Positions 13,028 to 25,186 of a stretch of 64,000 bases of DNA are shown piece after piece. The stretch is from contig JABACO010000012.1 of the NCBI GenBank assembly GCA_013339895.1, positions 3,772,789 to 3,836,788 of the forward strand. Direction: 5' to 3'. The stretch is from Ephydatia muelleri (Eukaryota; Porifera; Demospongiae; Spongillida; Spongillidae). Position 1 is the stretch's first letter, and each line of letters opens with the position of its first letter. The position numbers and the translations under genes were made by a program. Under the pieces are notes generated by a model. That model made no database searches and was not told where the DNA came from. It was given only the letters and a program-made list of their open reading frames with translations.

Positions 13028-13790
13028 CTACAAATCAGTTCGTTGCCTCTTGACAACGTTGTTGGGACGGCCGACTTTGTGCGTTTTGCCTTCTGATTGG
13101 CACAGAAAACATAGGGGACGGACAAATGCATACTGCCTTTGCAGCTCCACTATGCCTTCAGTTACAAAACCTTCAGCCATACCGCAGTAGAAGCAAACAG
13201 GTGGGAATTTTTTTAGCGTAGCAGTATAATACACACCTTCAACAGGGTCTGCACAGCAGCAGTTTTGGCGTACAATTATAATCTATAAATTGTTGATGAT
13301 GCGGATCTAGGCACCATTGAGCTGATACAAGTGTTTTAACAAATTGCTCACCAGTAGTACATACAGTACTAGGACTCCAGCCAACCTTCTTTGTTTCTAA
13401 ATAGTGAATAAAGTCATTACGAAGCCTGTAATCACCACGAATGTGTTGATCAGAATCAGAGAATGAATCATAGATAGCAGCTGGTGGTAACACAAGTCGC
13501 TCAGCATTCTGCATCAACATTTCGAGTGCATTTGGCAGCTGCTGTTGTGCTTGTGAGATGGTGGATGATGATGTTGCAAGGTAAAATTGACATAGTGACA
13601 GCCATAAGTCTCGAGCAAAGTGACTGGAGCATCTAATGGAACTGTGTGCGCTGAATGCACGGACTTATCGTCTGCGACTGCCGAGATCGTGACCTCAGCG
13701 ACTGTATTGCTACCTAAATTGACTTCCAGCCTCTCCATCAGGGCACCAAAGTTTTCATCCGTGTCGCATTTGATGATGCTTCTCCTGCTA
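13028..13790 (-). pseudogene. Fragment of Cys-rich transposon-encoded protein
   Basis: Two minus-strand frames make one protein-like stretch. The upstream frame (13520-13239) reads ...SDSDQHIRGDYRLRND... The downstream frame ends 13234-13028 with VCFYCG...RPLCFLCQSEGKTH and a basic KRQRTDL tail. They are offset by one base near 13260, where the upstream frame stops. More residues can be followed upstream to about 13790, where the hAT-type element interrupts the gene. The CxxC...CxxC arrangement suggests zinc binding. It lies just inside the left TIR, so it is probably the element's own protein. I cannot name the family. Confidence 0.5.
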
Positions 13791-13794
13791 AATG

Positions 13795-14880
13795 CAGAGG
13801 CGGATCCAGGGGGGGGGGGGGGGGGGGGACTAGGGAATTCCCCCCCCCCCCCCCCTGGACCGTCCATAATAATATTCATTCACTACACCGTAGACTCCAT
13901 TACATAATCAATTCGCGTAAGTGTTGATTACTTATGCAAGGGATCGTGGCATCCGTTAGGCGCTATATCCTTTGATAAAGGCGCTATTGTCCCTTTTGTT
14001 ATCGACGTCATATTATAGCGCCAGACAAAGACCCTTTCTCAAAAGCTCTATATACTTCTGTGTAAAGGCATTATTTTATACGTCTCAGTTCAGTGTGCTT
14101 TGCTGTTGTCGGATTACTTGTCAGTCATCTTAGCAATTTCTCTCTGTTTTATCGGTGAGTATAAAATTTTGTAATACATGCAGTGATGAAGTATTAATCT
14201 GCATGCTTATAGTATACTAATAGAGTTTTGAAAGTCGAATATCCAAGGTGTATACACAAGCAGGCTAGGTAAGTTAATATAACGTGTAGCCCACATCGTC
14301 ATTGCATTATTTAATAGTTGTCGAACTCTCGTGATATTCCTATATATACAGCAATACTGTCCTTGCTGCCCCAGATAGCTATCAAATGTGCACTGGATTA
14401 TAAACTGTTTGCATTATACGAAAATGACCTTCCATCATACTCCTCACTGCCCTCAGAACTGGATCACTGGGTTCTTTATTGGAGGAGAAAAATGGAAACA
14501 TCTAGTCCACCTGAAACCTTAGTTAATTGCTACACACATGCAGACCCCGACATTTTCCCAAACATTCAAGTTCTTTTAAGTATTTGGTGTATATATTTCC
14601 AGTTACAAGTTCAGAAGCGGAGCGTTTTTTTTTCCTGTTCTTCAAAACGTCGTTGAGAAATAGAATGGGAGAAGAACGCCTAGCAATCACTCGCATTACT
14701 GCATACAAATTACAATGTAACTATAGATCCTAAAATGATTGTTGAACGTTTTGTTAAAGCAAATCCAAGACGCCCCAGACCCCAGCTTACAGCGCTCCCC
14801 CATACCCCCTTGCTGGGGTGGGCGTGTCCCTTGCCGCTTAACTTTCCCCCCCTCGCTCCCAAATCCTGGATCCGCCCCTG
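13795..14880 (+). mobile_element. Degenerate hAT-type element
   Basis: Ends are CAGAGGCGGATCCAGG (13795) and the inverse of CAGGGGCGGATCCAGG (14865-14880), 15 of 16 matching. A second inverted copy of the left end, with G and C homopolymers, makes a 70-bp hairpin at 13798-13866. A clean 8-bp target duplication is not seen. The internal sequence encodes only the last part of a transposase. Confidence 0.65.
14318..14810 (+). pseudogene. hAT transposase C-terminal (dimerisation) domain relic
   Basis: Frame one carries LPSELDHWVLYWRRK and DPDIFPNIQVLLSI. The neighbouring frame takes over with FPVTSSEAERFFF and LRNRMGEERLAI, then IDPKMIVERFVKANPRRPRP in another frame. Together these are the hAT dimerisation region of the ZMYM/P52rIPK-like type. 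At least two frame changes and the missing N-terminal catalytic part make it dead. Confidence 0.7.
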
Positions 14881-15178
14881 AAATGTACCACCTCCATAAA
14901 CTGCTACGCTCGGCCATGCAAATTTGCCATTCATTTTTATCCCTGATCTAATTTTCTGTATTTTTTTAAATTTATTTATTTAGTTATTTTTTTTGCAAAG
15001 CAATTTTTTTGGGGTCGGTCGGGCCCGAGAAACAACTAATCGAGTTTGAATGGCCTAGAGGGGGTAATTTAAATTTAGTTATCAATGTTTGGGAATCACT
15101 GATTGCTTAGCGATCGCTGACCGGGAGTCAACCTGTATGGGAGTAATTAAAAATGGGTGTCATTTCTGTCAGCAGAGG

Positions 15179-15252
15179 TCATATATTATCTCTGCCTTGG
15201 GTGAAATGACTCCTCGGTCCAGTTCAGCCAGGGCAGAGATAATATATTAACT
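15179..15252. repeat. 70-bp hairpin
   Basis: ATATATTATCTCTGCC at about 15180 pairs with GGCAGAGATAATATAT near 15247, enclosing a loop of about 40 bp. It has no coding capacity and is probably a very small foldback element. Confidence 0.6.
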
Positions 15253-15394
15253 CTACCTGGTTGATATTAATTTTACATGGGTGTTTATAGTTGTATCCAA
15301 TGTTTGGCTAACTTAAAACTTTTGATCGCCAGTGTAGTATCAATTCTGATAATTGCATTACTTCTATTAAAAAAATAACAATTTTCTTTTAGAT

Positions 15395-16850
15395 TGGGAT
15401 GCTGTGAGGTGGTTATTTTGGACCAGGATTGTGAATTTGTTTATGCAGCACAGAGAGATTTGTTACCATTAACTGGCAGGAAGCACTTCTAACCATCCAC
15501 AAAGTAATGGCCTTACAGAAAGTTCAATCAGACTTTTCATTGCACTGCTCAAAGTGGTTAACGATACCCAGAACAATTGCGATGATCACTTGTTTGCTAT
15601 ACTTTTTGCGTACCGAACAACCAAACAGATATTTCCATTTGAAGTCATATATTGTCAGTGTATATTGATTATGCCCACTGAAAGTGTCTACATTATGAGA
15701 TGGTCTTTTGGCATTAGTAAGGCAAGAAGATTTTCTTGTTGGATGTGCCGAAAGGTGCAATGACAAAGAGCAGATAGTGACGTAAGTAATATCAGAAATA
15801 GAAGATGTAATGCATGAAACAAATGATGCTTAGAACTGAATATGGTACTATAATTGCTGAATGCAAAAATACAGATTACGTAATCCAGCATGTTCAGATA
15901 ATACAAGAGTTCAGGGATAAAATGTATAGAAAGGCACCATTAGCTATTCAATCTGCACAAGAAAAGGAAACATGCTCTAAGGTAATAATAATCTGGTGCG
16001 CTTTAGTAATTAGAGCTGTTTAAAAGGTATTCAGTGATAAGGCGCACTCAGGTCCTTGAAATACATTGTGCCTGAAACATGATGAAAGACAAGTTAAAGC
16101 CTTGGTGGATTGGTCGATACTCCATTCATGCTGTCTGTGATAAAGGTGCGTATCTACCCTTTTGTACAATCCTAGGACAGGGAAAAATGGACAGCATACC
16201 ATGCACCTTCATCCTTTCAGTCTTTGAGACATTACCACCCCAATCTAGAACATCAGTTGAACCTGCTTGTTTAGTACTGATTGGTGAAACTGAGAGCACG
16301 GAGTTTGATTGAGAATGCTCGGACTCCTGAAAGTGATAGGGACCAAGGGGTGGATAAGTAATTTGAAGCTCTATGCATCTGATGAAGATGACCTGAAAAG
16401 TTGCAGAGAGCTGTCAGATGCTGTTGTCCATGAAGCTCAGACTATTCTCTAATCCTCCAACTGGCACAGCAGTTTTACCAAGATGCACTGGGCCTAGCAT
16501 TGCCATTACAGTTCTTTCTTTTCAACAGCAGAAAGAAAGTAAGGACTGTGGGTTGTTTGCCACTGAAATTATGCAGTGGACACGATCCCACCAGAGTTTC
16601 TTTTAAGCAGTGCAAATGTGACAACATCTGTTACAACGGCTTTAAGGCAGGTATACATGTATAGACTAACTTTGTACGCTTCCCAAGGACACGCCGGTCA
16701 AACACTCAATGCTACTAACTGTTTAAAGGATGTGTTCTGCAGCTGTCATTTGCCTGATTTTTATTTTGACAAGCATATAGTATAGTAACCGCATGCAACA
16801 ACTGGTAACATTCCAAATGTCAAGAATTCAAGAGAAAAAAAGGACATCTC
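15395..16850 (+). pseudogene. Ginger-type integrase relic with ULP1 and PHD tails
   Basis: Broken frames in order. First is the end of a DDE integrase core (VILDQDCEF; SNGLTESS...; DHLFAILFAYRT). Next is a helix ending IQSAQEKE and an SH3-like strand DKLKPWWIGRYSIHAV (16085-16140). Then comes a ULP1/C48 cysteine-protease end with the catalytic DCGLFA (about 16544-16561), and finally a PHD-like start VFCSCHLP (16729) with CNNW further on. Several stops and frame changes show it is dead. The layout matches Ginger1 transposons, whose integrases resemble those of gypsy elements and which can carry protease and PHD tails. Confidence 0.65.
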
Positions 16851-17089
16851 ACAATGCTGGAATGGGCAGTGCTGAATCAGAAATTCTCATTGCGCACAAT
16901 ACTTTATGTAGTCATTCTATTTATTTTGTAAATGACTGGTTCTGTTGCTCCAAATTAAGCAAAGCTGCATCCAGTTCTAGTCTGTGCACAAGTGTGGCAC
17001 ATGCTTACATCCTTAGATTAAAAAATGCACTAACCTCTGTTAAAAATCTTATTCATCTTGTTTTGCAGTGGTTGAGCCTGTAAACGTCA

Positions 17090-17860
17090 ATCAAAAAATA
17101 CTTCGATAGCTCAAGCAATGCAACATAAGATTAATGTGAACAGTTTTAATCATTCTTATAATGTACTGTACCATTCAAATATCGGTTTCAGTTGAGCTAT
17201 ATCATTCTCAAATGTAGCGAAATAGTTTCCACAGTATTTGAGTGCATCTATTGCAGGAGAGGGTTTATGTGGTAGGCTGTTATGTCTGCCTCTAGGGTAT
17301 ACTGTGTCTTCTCGTAAAAATGTTTATGCTTACTTTTAGTTTCAGACATTTCAATTTCTTGGTTTCTTTTGATCAGCTGCACGATTCCCTATATCTTGAA
17401 GCTCTGTCTGATCCTTGCTTTCAACTGCTCAGCTAACATTACCCCCTCAGTGTACGTCTTTACATATGGCAAAAGCCCAAAATTGTATTCCAAAACAGGA
17501 TTTTTTTTGCATTGCCCACGTATTACTTCAACAGTTTAAATAGAGATGTTCTACATACTAAGTAAATTGCACATCTCTACCTGTATAGTAATTTTTTTTC
17601 CATATATCACTGATAAATTAACAATGAATTGTCATGTCCTGTGAATAATTCGTGAAGTATACCCTCTGCACTCCTGAAAATACACTACCCTTGGCACATT
17701 AACGTCTCAAATACAAATAAATATGCATGCACAACACTGTATAGGGCTTGTTTTCCACAGTGTTATTTTACGGAATAGTAACTCCTGATACATGCATTTG
17801 TGTGCATGTGTGTGCCCTCAACAAGGACAAGGCATCTGGGCTTTTCTACCCACTGCAGGA
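17090..17860. other. Interval without recognised features
   Basis: AT-rich sequence between two convergent transposon relics. No ORF, repeat or RNA gene that I can support. Confidence 0.4.
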
Positions 17861-17879
17861 TCAGAGAAGATCATCCATG

Positions 17880-18345
17880 GCATGAGGAAGTGCATTGAGG
17901 ATCACTGGGATGATGAGGATTTCGTGGTGCTCAACTTGAGGTAGACACGAGAAACACCTTGGTGCTAAGGTGCACATGCAGCACTGTGGCATCCTTTGGG
18001 TCACTTGTCCTCTGAGTCTGGGACCATTTCGCATGCTGAATGTCTTGGTGAATGTCTTAACCATTTGAATATGGCCCCGGATGGTAAATCGTTGTACTGA
18101 GCATGGGTGCAGCAGCAATAACTTCCATTTCTGTTGCCCACAGGTTCAGGACTGCATTCTCATTCGCTTCAGATATTTTCCATTGTTTCATTTGGGTCCA
18201 AAATGCATGCAAATTCAGCAACTGAATCATAGAATGATGTACCATATAAGAGGTTATAAGAAGACGAATTTCATCATGGTCATCTTGTGACCTTGTTAGA
18301 ACTTGAGCTATGTATGCTTCAGAAAAAACAGTTCCCATCTCCTTT
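17880..18345 (-). pseudogene. OTU-type cysteine protease domain relic
   Basis: The minus-strand frame from 18338 reads TRSQDDHDEIRLLITSYM and later WATEMEVIAAAPMLSTTIY. These are the LTGSQ.DH.EIR and WGTxxEIxAAA segments of OTU domains. The expected DGxCLFRA catalytic Cys region is degenerate (GTVFSEA), so activity is unlikely. It probably belongs to the same minus-strand transposon as the integrase fragment at 18960-19139. Confidence 0.5.
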
Positions 18346-18959
18346 CATTCTGAATGTTGCCGAAGGAGCCTGCGATATTCCTATCTTCTCGTTGAATACT
18401 GATGAACCAGTGATGGATGATCAAATAGATTCAATAATCTATCTACCTGTGAGTTCTGATTGAGAAGTGTCGATTACTTGGATTTTCATTTATCCGTGGG
18501 GTCAAGTTGAGGAGCAACTTTTCAACTGTAACCCCATCATCATAACATCGGTCTCTGGCGTCATACATATCCTTTGACAAAATCATCTATTTGAGATGGT
18601 GCATTAAATAGTATGTTTCTCCAAGGACATGCATTGACTGCAGTGATATCTTGCAAGATCTCATCCAAACATTGATGAGGCCAGTGGCTTTTATCATTAT
18701 ACGTGCACATAGCGAGGATGTTTTGAAAAAAAAAAAGTGTTTTTGAACTTGTCAAATTCAGCTTTAAGCATACCTCTCTTAGTGATACTGAGTGCATACA
18801 CATCATGTTAATCCAAGTGATTTCCCTGTTGATGAGGTGTACAGTATTAAATATATTCATGCACCCAAATGAATTCGTTAACTTAGACCAATATCTTCAT
18901 CTTCCTCTGCTCTGTGACACAACTTGTCTGCAGCAGCTCGTCAAAAATGCAACAGTGTG

Positions 18960-19139
18960 GCGAATATACTGCTCATGAAGTTGCTAACTTTGCGCAAGTT
19001 TTGTCCTGCCGAGTGGCACCCATGCCATCAACGCCATCATGCCAGGCACGAATAATCCCAGCTTTCTCCTTTTTGTTTGAAATGACCCGTTTGAGACTGA
19101 TCTCATTCACCGCATCTGTTGCTCGGTAATACAGCAATC
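18960..19139 (-). pseudogene. Integrase zinc-binding (HHCC) domain relic
   Basis: The minus-strand frame contains SLKRVISNKKEKAGIIRAW followed by HDGVDGMGATRQDK, resembling the H2C2 zinc-binding region of Ginger/gypsy integrases (EKxxIIxxxH...GHxGxxKT), and then a stop. Decayed sequence without long frames runs to the OTU relic at 18345. The pair reads as one dead Ginger-like element opposite in direction to the one at 15.4-16.8 kb. Confidence 0.45.
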
Positions 19140-19635
19140 ATTCTGTCATAGCAGCTTGCTGCCGGATTCTCCGTTTCTCGTTTGCTGTAGCTCCAGCAAG
19201 ATACATACATGTATGTGAAGCCCATCTCTGCCAGACGTGAGGTACACTGTAAAAAATGTGGTGTGTGAAGCACACCAAATCGCCGTCACACCTCTGGTGT
19301 ACTCTAGTGTGTAAGGTGTGCTGGGCACACAACCACATATGTGTGAAAGTGAAATGGTGTGATATGCACATTTCTAGTGTGCTATGCACACTATGGAGAA
19401 CGTTTGATGATTTACACAATTTCACACCAAAATTTAATAATCTTCAATATTATATTTGGGTACAATGTATGTCCTTGGACAGCCATCGATTCCACACGTT
19501 AAATGTAAATTAGCAAATTTGTGACATTCTGAGCAAATAAATTTATCTCCAATAACACCACTCATCATACTGCAGAACGAACAGCATATTCTAATTAAAA
19601 AGCGCCATATTAACAAAGCACGTGATGATCGAGTA

Positions 19636-19972
19636 ATGGCGAAAACGGTTTTGGTTTCCTACTTAGATAATAATAAAAGAATAGTCCTTCCATCTGAAAA
19701 GTCGGAGTGTGACCTGAGTTATTTGAAAGATCAGTTGTTGACCCAATTTAAGTTCAAAAGGAACGTGACATTAAATGTTAGGATTCGATGTCGAATATTT
19801 ATTTATTTATTTATTTAATTTTTTTTACGTAACAATCCGATGTATGGAATAGTACGTCTACTTGGACGATACAGAGGAAATAAGGTACAAAGATAAGCTT
19901 AACGCTGTTGTCACTCCTCTTATTTCATCAAATACGTGTGAAGGATCGATTTCCTCATCCTATAGTGCCAAG
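19636..19972 (+). CDS. N-terminal exons of a PB1-like-domain protein
   Basis: Exon 1 is 19636-19776 (47 codons from ATGGCG), intron 19777-19852 (76 bp, GTTAGG...AATAG), exon 2 is 19853-19972 (40 codons), ending AAG|GTACGT. Both junctions are phase 0. The joined protein has a lysine-rich beta-strand start (VLVSYLDNNKRIVLP), a helix (DLSYLKDQLL) and YLDDTEEIRYKDKLNAVV, the order expected of a PB1/ubiquitin-like fold. A possible third phase-0 exon is 24610-24699 (VDFPFLDRYVVEARTAAA...). If so, the MULE at 20190-24573 sits in intron 2. The rest of the gene is not recognised. Domain call tentative. Confidence 0.45.
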
Positions 19973-20189
19973 GTACGTGTACCGCTTGGATTTTTAAGCC
20001 TGGTTGTATACAAAAACGGAGCGTGTAGCTGTGGATTAGCGTCAAAAGGATATGGTTCTGTCCTGGTTTTTTGGAACAAAATCAACACGGGTTTTAACAC
20101 TAGGCCTAGGCAGAGGTATCCACCGGTTCACCTTCACGCTGGTATCGTCGATTAAACCGCGCCCTCTCGATCTCTTCTCACCTGAAAAA

Positions 20190-20264
20190 GGGCGTTACTA
20201 AAACACGGAACGGAACGGAACGCCACGGAATATTCCGTTCCGTTCCGTGACTATTCCACGGAAC
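20190..20264. repeat. MULE left TIR, 75 bp
   Basis: Identical to the inverse of 24499-24573. Internally it is a hairpin: tandem CGGAA units (CACGGAACGGAACGGAAC) mirrored by CCGTTCCGTTCCGTG around AATATT. Confidence 0.95.
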
Positions 20265-20340
20265 TAGCTGATATAGTACCTTTTACCTTTACAATCTCAT
20301 TCTGAGGTCGACATAGCTGTGTGAATACTTTTCCATAGGT

Positions 20341-20633
20341 TGAAAGTGCATTGATAGCTTCAATTCTCCATCCCCCAAACACTTCTACAACCTAAAGTTT
20401 ACTCGATCATTATTACATAATCATACAACACCCACAAATAAAAAGTCAAGCCACGAGGGCAGGAACTCCCTTGCCAAGATGGCTCTGGCAATGGACCTGA
20501 CTAAGGTGAAGTTCATCCTACTGTACATGTCCACAAAGATTGAAGGTTTGGGAGAGGACAAGCTGAGGGCAAGGTGGGATGCCAACCTAGAGGTAGAAGC
20601 TGCACCAGATGATCTGCATGACTCCCACAGGTC
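20341..20633 (+). other. Exon-like open segment inside the MULE 3' end
   Basis: On the plus strand, opposite to the transposase, an open frame of nearly 100 codons includes RNSLAKMALAMDLTKVKF and IEGLGEDKLRARWDANLEVE. It ends in CACAG|GTCATG, a possible donor at 20632. Codon use is richer in G/C-ending codons (CTG, AAG, GTG) than the MULE genes. It may be a captured host exon or a second MULE ORF. Not recognised. Confidence 0.3.
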
Positions 20634-20671
20634 ATGCATAAAAAATCACACAAAGAAAATAACAACAGCAA

Positions 20672-23600
20672 CTACACACTACATTTGTCACATAGCCATT
20701 TGGTACTGCGCTCCCATGCCTTTTTTGGGACTTGAATACAAATGTCACCGTGAAACCATTCCTTGCATTGATTGCAGGCAATCATAGCTTCAAGTGCCAT
20801 CCTAGGCATTCTGCAAACACAATAAACCTTTATGACCTGTTTGTTCTTTATCTTAGCTGTACAGCGTCTTGTGCGCCACTGGAAATTCTGTCATTACACC
20901 TTCTTCAATGCACTTCATCAAATGTTGCCTCATTTTTGCATGACAATAAAACTTTGTTTCTGGGTGGGTTCCAAAACAGATAGAAGTGGCAAATGCAATT
21001 GCAAAAAGTCCACAATCACCACCTCCACTTTGACGCTGCACATCCACAAAGTGAACATTTATTTCACTTGATTTGGTCCGGGTAATGGTGGCTATTTGCT
21101 GCTGGACGTGTGGAGAGCACTGATGGAAATAACTGTCATATATAAGGATTGATGCAGGATCCTCTGCTCCTATACTGGAAATAATCAACCAATGTTTCTG
21201 GGTGTTATCATGTAAAACTTGAACGTATGGTCGTTGTTCTACTGCAAATGTCATTGCCAATCCACATCCTACACTTTGAAATCCAAAAATGCTCTTGAAT
21301 TGTGTAGCTAAAAGTGTCTGTGCTGTATCTATGATTGATACATTCAACCATTGTCCAGGTGTGGTTAGAATACTTTTGTCATGCTCATATAGTTGAAATC
21401 GTTCAATCCAAACTTTTTCGTCTTCTGTACTTTGGTCTTCACCATTATCTAAAGATATAGGAATTTTTGAAGTTGAGTTAGATTTAGCTGATAACTCTTT
21501 TCTTTTTCTTTCACGGGTCACCTTTGCCAAATTCATGGCCAGGTGATTTCTTGATTCAACCATTTGTTCACAATCTCCTGACACAGTAAGTGGGTTAGAC
21601 TTTTGATGTTCCTGGGAAGCATGCCCACTAGATGCATTTTTGTGTGTATTTGACTGACCAACAATCTCCAAACCTATGTACGAAAATACATACACCCATG
21701 ATAGATTGAGCTAAGTCTCACAAAACAATTATTGTCCATATTTACTCACTTGTACAATCCTCAGACTATTTCATGTTTTCATCTTGATAATTTTCACTTT
21801 GTCGTAGTTCCACCTCATCTGTTCTAACATCTTCACCTTCAGGTTGTCTCACTTCATCAGTTCTGTTATCTTCATCACCTAGTAGTTCCACCTCATTGGT
21901 GCTATCACCTTCCCCTGCTGGTAGTTTCACTTCTTCTGTTTGAGCTGCTTGGTCATCTCGTGATTTCTTCTTTTCTGTTAGACTACCTCCCACACCCACT
22001 AAATGCTTTAGCTGATCCGTTTCATCTGTTTCATCTATCTGAAGTGCATTGCCTGGAGTTAAAATAAACTAAGTCATATCAAAACAGTTAACGCATAAAA
22101 CATAACTCACTTTCAACATCATTACGACGAGGACGTTTCCTGCCACTTCTTTTATCTCCCTTGCTCCTGGTGTTTTTCCGAAGCTGAGACAGGTTAGTAA
22201 TTCTACGCTCGTTAACTGCAGGGATGCCGATGCTCATCTTCACTGCAAGTATATGGTAGCAATCACACTTAGAGGGACAGCTACATGTTTCGGTTGGAAA
22301 GACTGTTACTACTCTTGCTGTACCAGTCGTGCCCTTTACTAGGAAAACACCTAGCTTTGCATCAAAACTCACAAAACCACTTGCTATACACAGCTTGGCG
22401 CGATACTGAGCAGAACCTTTGCAGGAACTTGCACTCACAATTTCTTCACTGCCCTGTATGGAAGTTGTATTAGCAATTACTGTTGTGACAGTAGTGTTTT
22501 CGTCTGCTATTTTCCCTTGCAACCTTTGAACAATTTCCTTTGGTGAACATGTTGGAAGCAATTCCATTTCCTTCATTCCAGAAACAACATCTGAGTATTG
22601 GCTCAGCACATGGTATTCTCCCATTCCTGCTAATCCTCTCCTTATTTCATTGCTGTAATAAGCCTGCATCTGATAAAATGCTAGTACTGCATTGTCAATT
22701 TTAACTTCTTTCCATCCTTGCAATTCTTTCAATACAAAATTCAAACTCTCAGATTGATTATTAGTTACGCCACTGTATGGGTTGTAAATATGAAGATCTT
22801 CAAGAGCCCACCTACCAATATGTACTGGAACATGGGGGTGTATATCTTTAAGGTAATATTTTGTGAATTCACCGTCCCACCTGGTTTTACAATTGTCCAA
22901 TTTGTCAGTGTATTTGTCAAGGGTAGAACAATGAAATAACCTACGAACATCATCTAAGTAAATTGTGATATCTGAAGATGGAGCTCCATGTTGGTGCAGC
23001 CATTGGCGTATATCCCTAAGAATATGATTCCAGCAAAATACCAGAGCAATATTTGGAAGTTCAGATTGCACAGCTTTCATTAATGCAGCCTCTCTGTCCA
23101 TAACAAGTGGAATTTTCATCTTCTTTAATGATGGCATGTTTTTGGCACATTCATTAAACATCTCCTTATGTGTATTAGTGAGTTTACGTTCATGCAATAG
23201 AAACATTGCTGGTATGCATGGTCGTTCTTTAAATATTGTATGACGAAATATAAATGGCGACACATAGAAATCTCCCAATTGAAATGTGGTGTCATATGAA
23301 AGTAATTGATCTTCACCTATTTGTATCACTCTGTCAGCTTCATCCAGCAATTCTTTAAGACCACAAACACAAACAAGGTCTGGAAACGTGGTTATTTTCC
23401 AAACAAAGCCAGCTATGTCGTATGCAATTTCGTGCAAGTTGTATATATCATCTTTAGATATTTTGGAACTATGCAAATGCTTATACCTGAGGTTGCGCAA
23501 CTGTTTCATATCCCTTGGTTTCAGAATGGGCACAAACTCTGGTAAACACTCAACACTCGAAATTTCCTTCTTATACACAACACTTGCTGTATTTTGAACA

Positions 23601-24435
23601 CACAAGCTTTTCATGATATTCAAAGTAGATGGACATGTTCTAACAAATGATGCTGATGGGTCACCTTTAGCATTTCGATGACAAAAAGGTATGGCTACAG
23701 TTTCATTTCCAAGATAATGAATAAGAGTGAATGTTTTGCTGCTAAATAGCTGGTAAGCATGCTTGCCAAAGTCTTTGGATGGGCCATTTGGGGTATCTAC
23801 AACGAAATAGGACTTTCTCAGGCGAGGATTACTTTTAGGTAACAATTTAACTCTTTGATTTATCCAGCGATGTTGATCACAGCGCCAATCCTCTAAAAAA
23901 AAAGTATTAAAATTCTTTGACATACAGCATTAACATATGAACACATATCAAATTATACATGCAGTAATAGTTCCTGTGCTTTGGAGAAATAATACATTTA
24001 CATTTCAAATACTCTGTCATTCAAGTGGTTTGGAGAAATAATAAAAAATACTCTGTCATTGAAGTGGTTGTGATTCTAGGAAACTAACTACTGTCCTGTG
24101 CAAAGTACCAACCTCCGTTTGTATTTGACAAGGCACCAACAAGTTGTATTAAAATCAGATACGCAGCACATGGATGTCCGGGCATTGATATTACTTATCC
24201 AAAGCACTGGTACTAACTGTGAATATCACATGCTGAAACAGGTGCATTTTTTTGCATAACAACTGGCATTACCTTCTTTGATAGTGTTCAACGCTTTATA
24301 CAGGTAAACGTCGTCTCCTTTTGGGTTCACCGGAGGATCAGTGATGAAATTTGCAGGTGGTGTTAGGAGGATTGCTTCCACTTCACATAGAGACAGCGAT
24401 TTCCGACTAAATAAGGCAATAGGTTCTGCGTCCAT
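20672..24435 (-). pseudogene. MULE transposase-ULP1-PHD fusion gene, two lesions
   Basis: Exons on the minus strand: 24435-24273, 23892-22111, 22052-21750, 21673-20853; phases agree and all junctions are GT-AG. The transposase has D255 (SYDTTFQLGD), D320 (VMDREAA), a CWNH motif (341-344), a candidate E436 (NNQSESLN) and a SWIM zinc finger (CSCPSKCDCYH, about 591-601), ending in an acidic DEVEL-repeat linker. The fourth exon is a ULP1/C48 cysteine protease with H (KHWLII), D (IYDSYF) and QSGGGDCGLFAIAFA. A PHD finger follows in the next frame (VYCVCRMP...MIACNQCKEWFHGD...WLCDKC), stop at 20672. Lesions: an in-frame TAG at 21766-21768, 16 bp before a good donor, and a one-base frame change near 20880 between protease and PHD. 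A weaker upstream donor (CAAA|GTGAAA) in the same phase could skip the TAG. DDE and protease motifs are intact; the reading frame is not. Confidence 0.85.
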
Positions 24436-24498
24436 TTCAAATCACTTCGAGCAATGCTACAATGCGTTCACACCTTATATTTCAACGCATGCGCATTT

Positions 24499-24573
24499 GT
24501 TCCGTGGAATAGTCACGGAACGGAACGGAATATTCCGTGGCGTTCCGTTCCGTTCCGTGTTTTAGTAACGCCC
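24499..24573. repeat. MULE right TIR, 75 bp
   Basis: Perfect inverse of the left TIR, followed at 24574 by the second copy of the 9-bp target duplication. Confidence 0.95.
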
Positions 24574-24700
24574 CCTGAAAAACGCGTCGAAATTTTCAAC
24601 GACCTTTAGGTAGACTTTCCGTTCCTCGACCGTTATGTAGTCGAAGCGAGAACTGCTGCCGCTCCTTCGCCCAACAATAATGTCTATTTGCATCCTGAAG

Positions 24701-25056
24701 TGTGTACAGTGGTACACAAATTACCCCATTCATTTTGTTGCATCATATCTCATACCAGGAGTGAGCATTTAACACAATTTTTGAAAATCTATACCCCCTG
24801 TGGTGATGCTAAATTGTGGCTAAACTTCTCATGAATATGCTAATTTTGGCTTATTGCAATAACTGTTCATAATTCAGTTATCCACAGCACTACAGAACAC
24901 TGCAAAAGTGAGAGATTTAAAAAACATGATGGGAGCATTCTCAATAAGTCAAATTTTATACATATAGTTTGTTTTGTATGTACATTACAAAAATGCTGTT
25001 TCTTTTGAGTAATCACTTTTACTTTCAAATGCTCTAATTTGTGTACACCTGTACAC
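24701..25056. mobile_element. Palindrome-ended short element E1
   Basis: Begins TGTGTACAGTGGTACACAAATTA and ends with the inverse type TAATTTGTGTACACCTGTAC. The interior is AT-rich and non-coding. The same ends recur around 25187 and 25934-25985, so they are repeat termini and not chance palindromes. Confidence 0.45.
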
Positions 25057-25186
25057 AAATTACATTGCTTTACGTTAGTAGTATTATGCTTTCAAAAAAG
25101 TCTTGAAAGTCATAGAGGGCATGATATAGTAACTATGTATTGTGAAATTATTCATGTGGTTCTATCAAGAAAGTTTTGCAGTAAAA

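Larger units (their letters stand above)
12920..15056. mobile_element. TIR element of about 2.1 kb with a hAT relic nested inside
   Basis: GGCCATTCAAACTTGATTAG at 12921 and its inverse, ending GAATGGCC at 15055, form terminal inverted repeats of about 34 bp with one mismatch. Both are flanked by TA (a likely TA target duplication). The left half carries a minus-strand Cys-rich protein remnant; the right half has been invaded by a hAT-type element (13795-14880). Confidence 0.65.
20190..24573 (-). mobile_element. Complete MULE (Mutator-like) DNA transposon, 4384 bp
   Basis: Terminal inverted repeats 20190-20264 and 24499-24573 are 75 bp and identical, starting GGGCGTTACTAAAACACGGA. The element is flanked by a perfect 9-bp target duplication, CCTGAAAAA (20181-20189 and 24574-24582), the usual length for MULEs. 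It contains a four-exon minus-strand transposase gene. Identical TIRs and TSD point to recent movement. Confidence 0.95.
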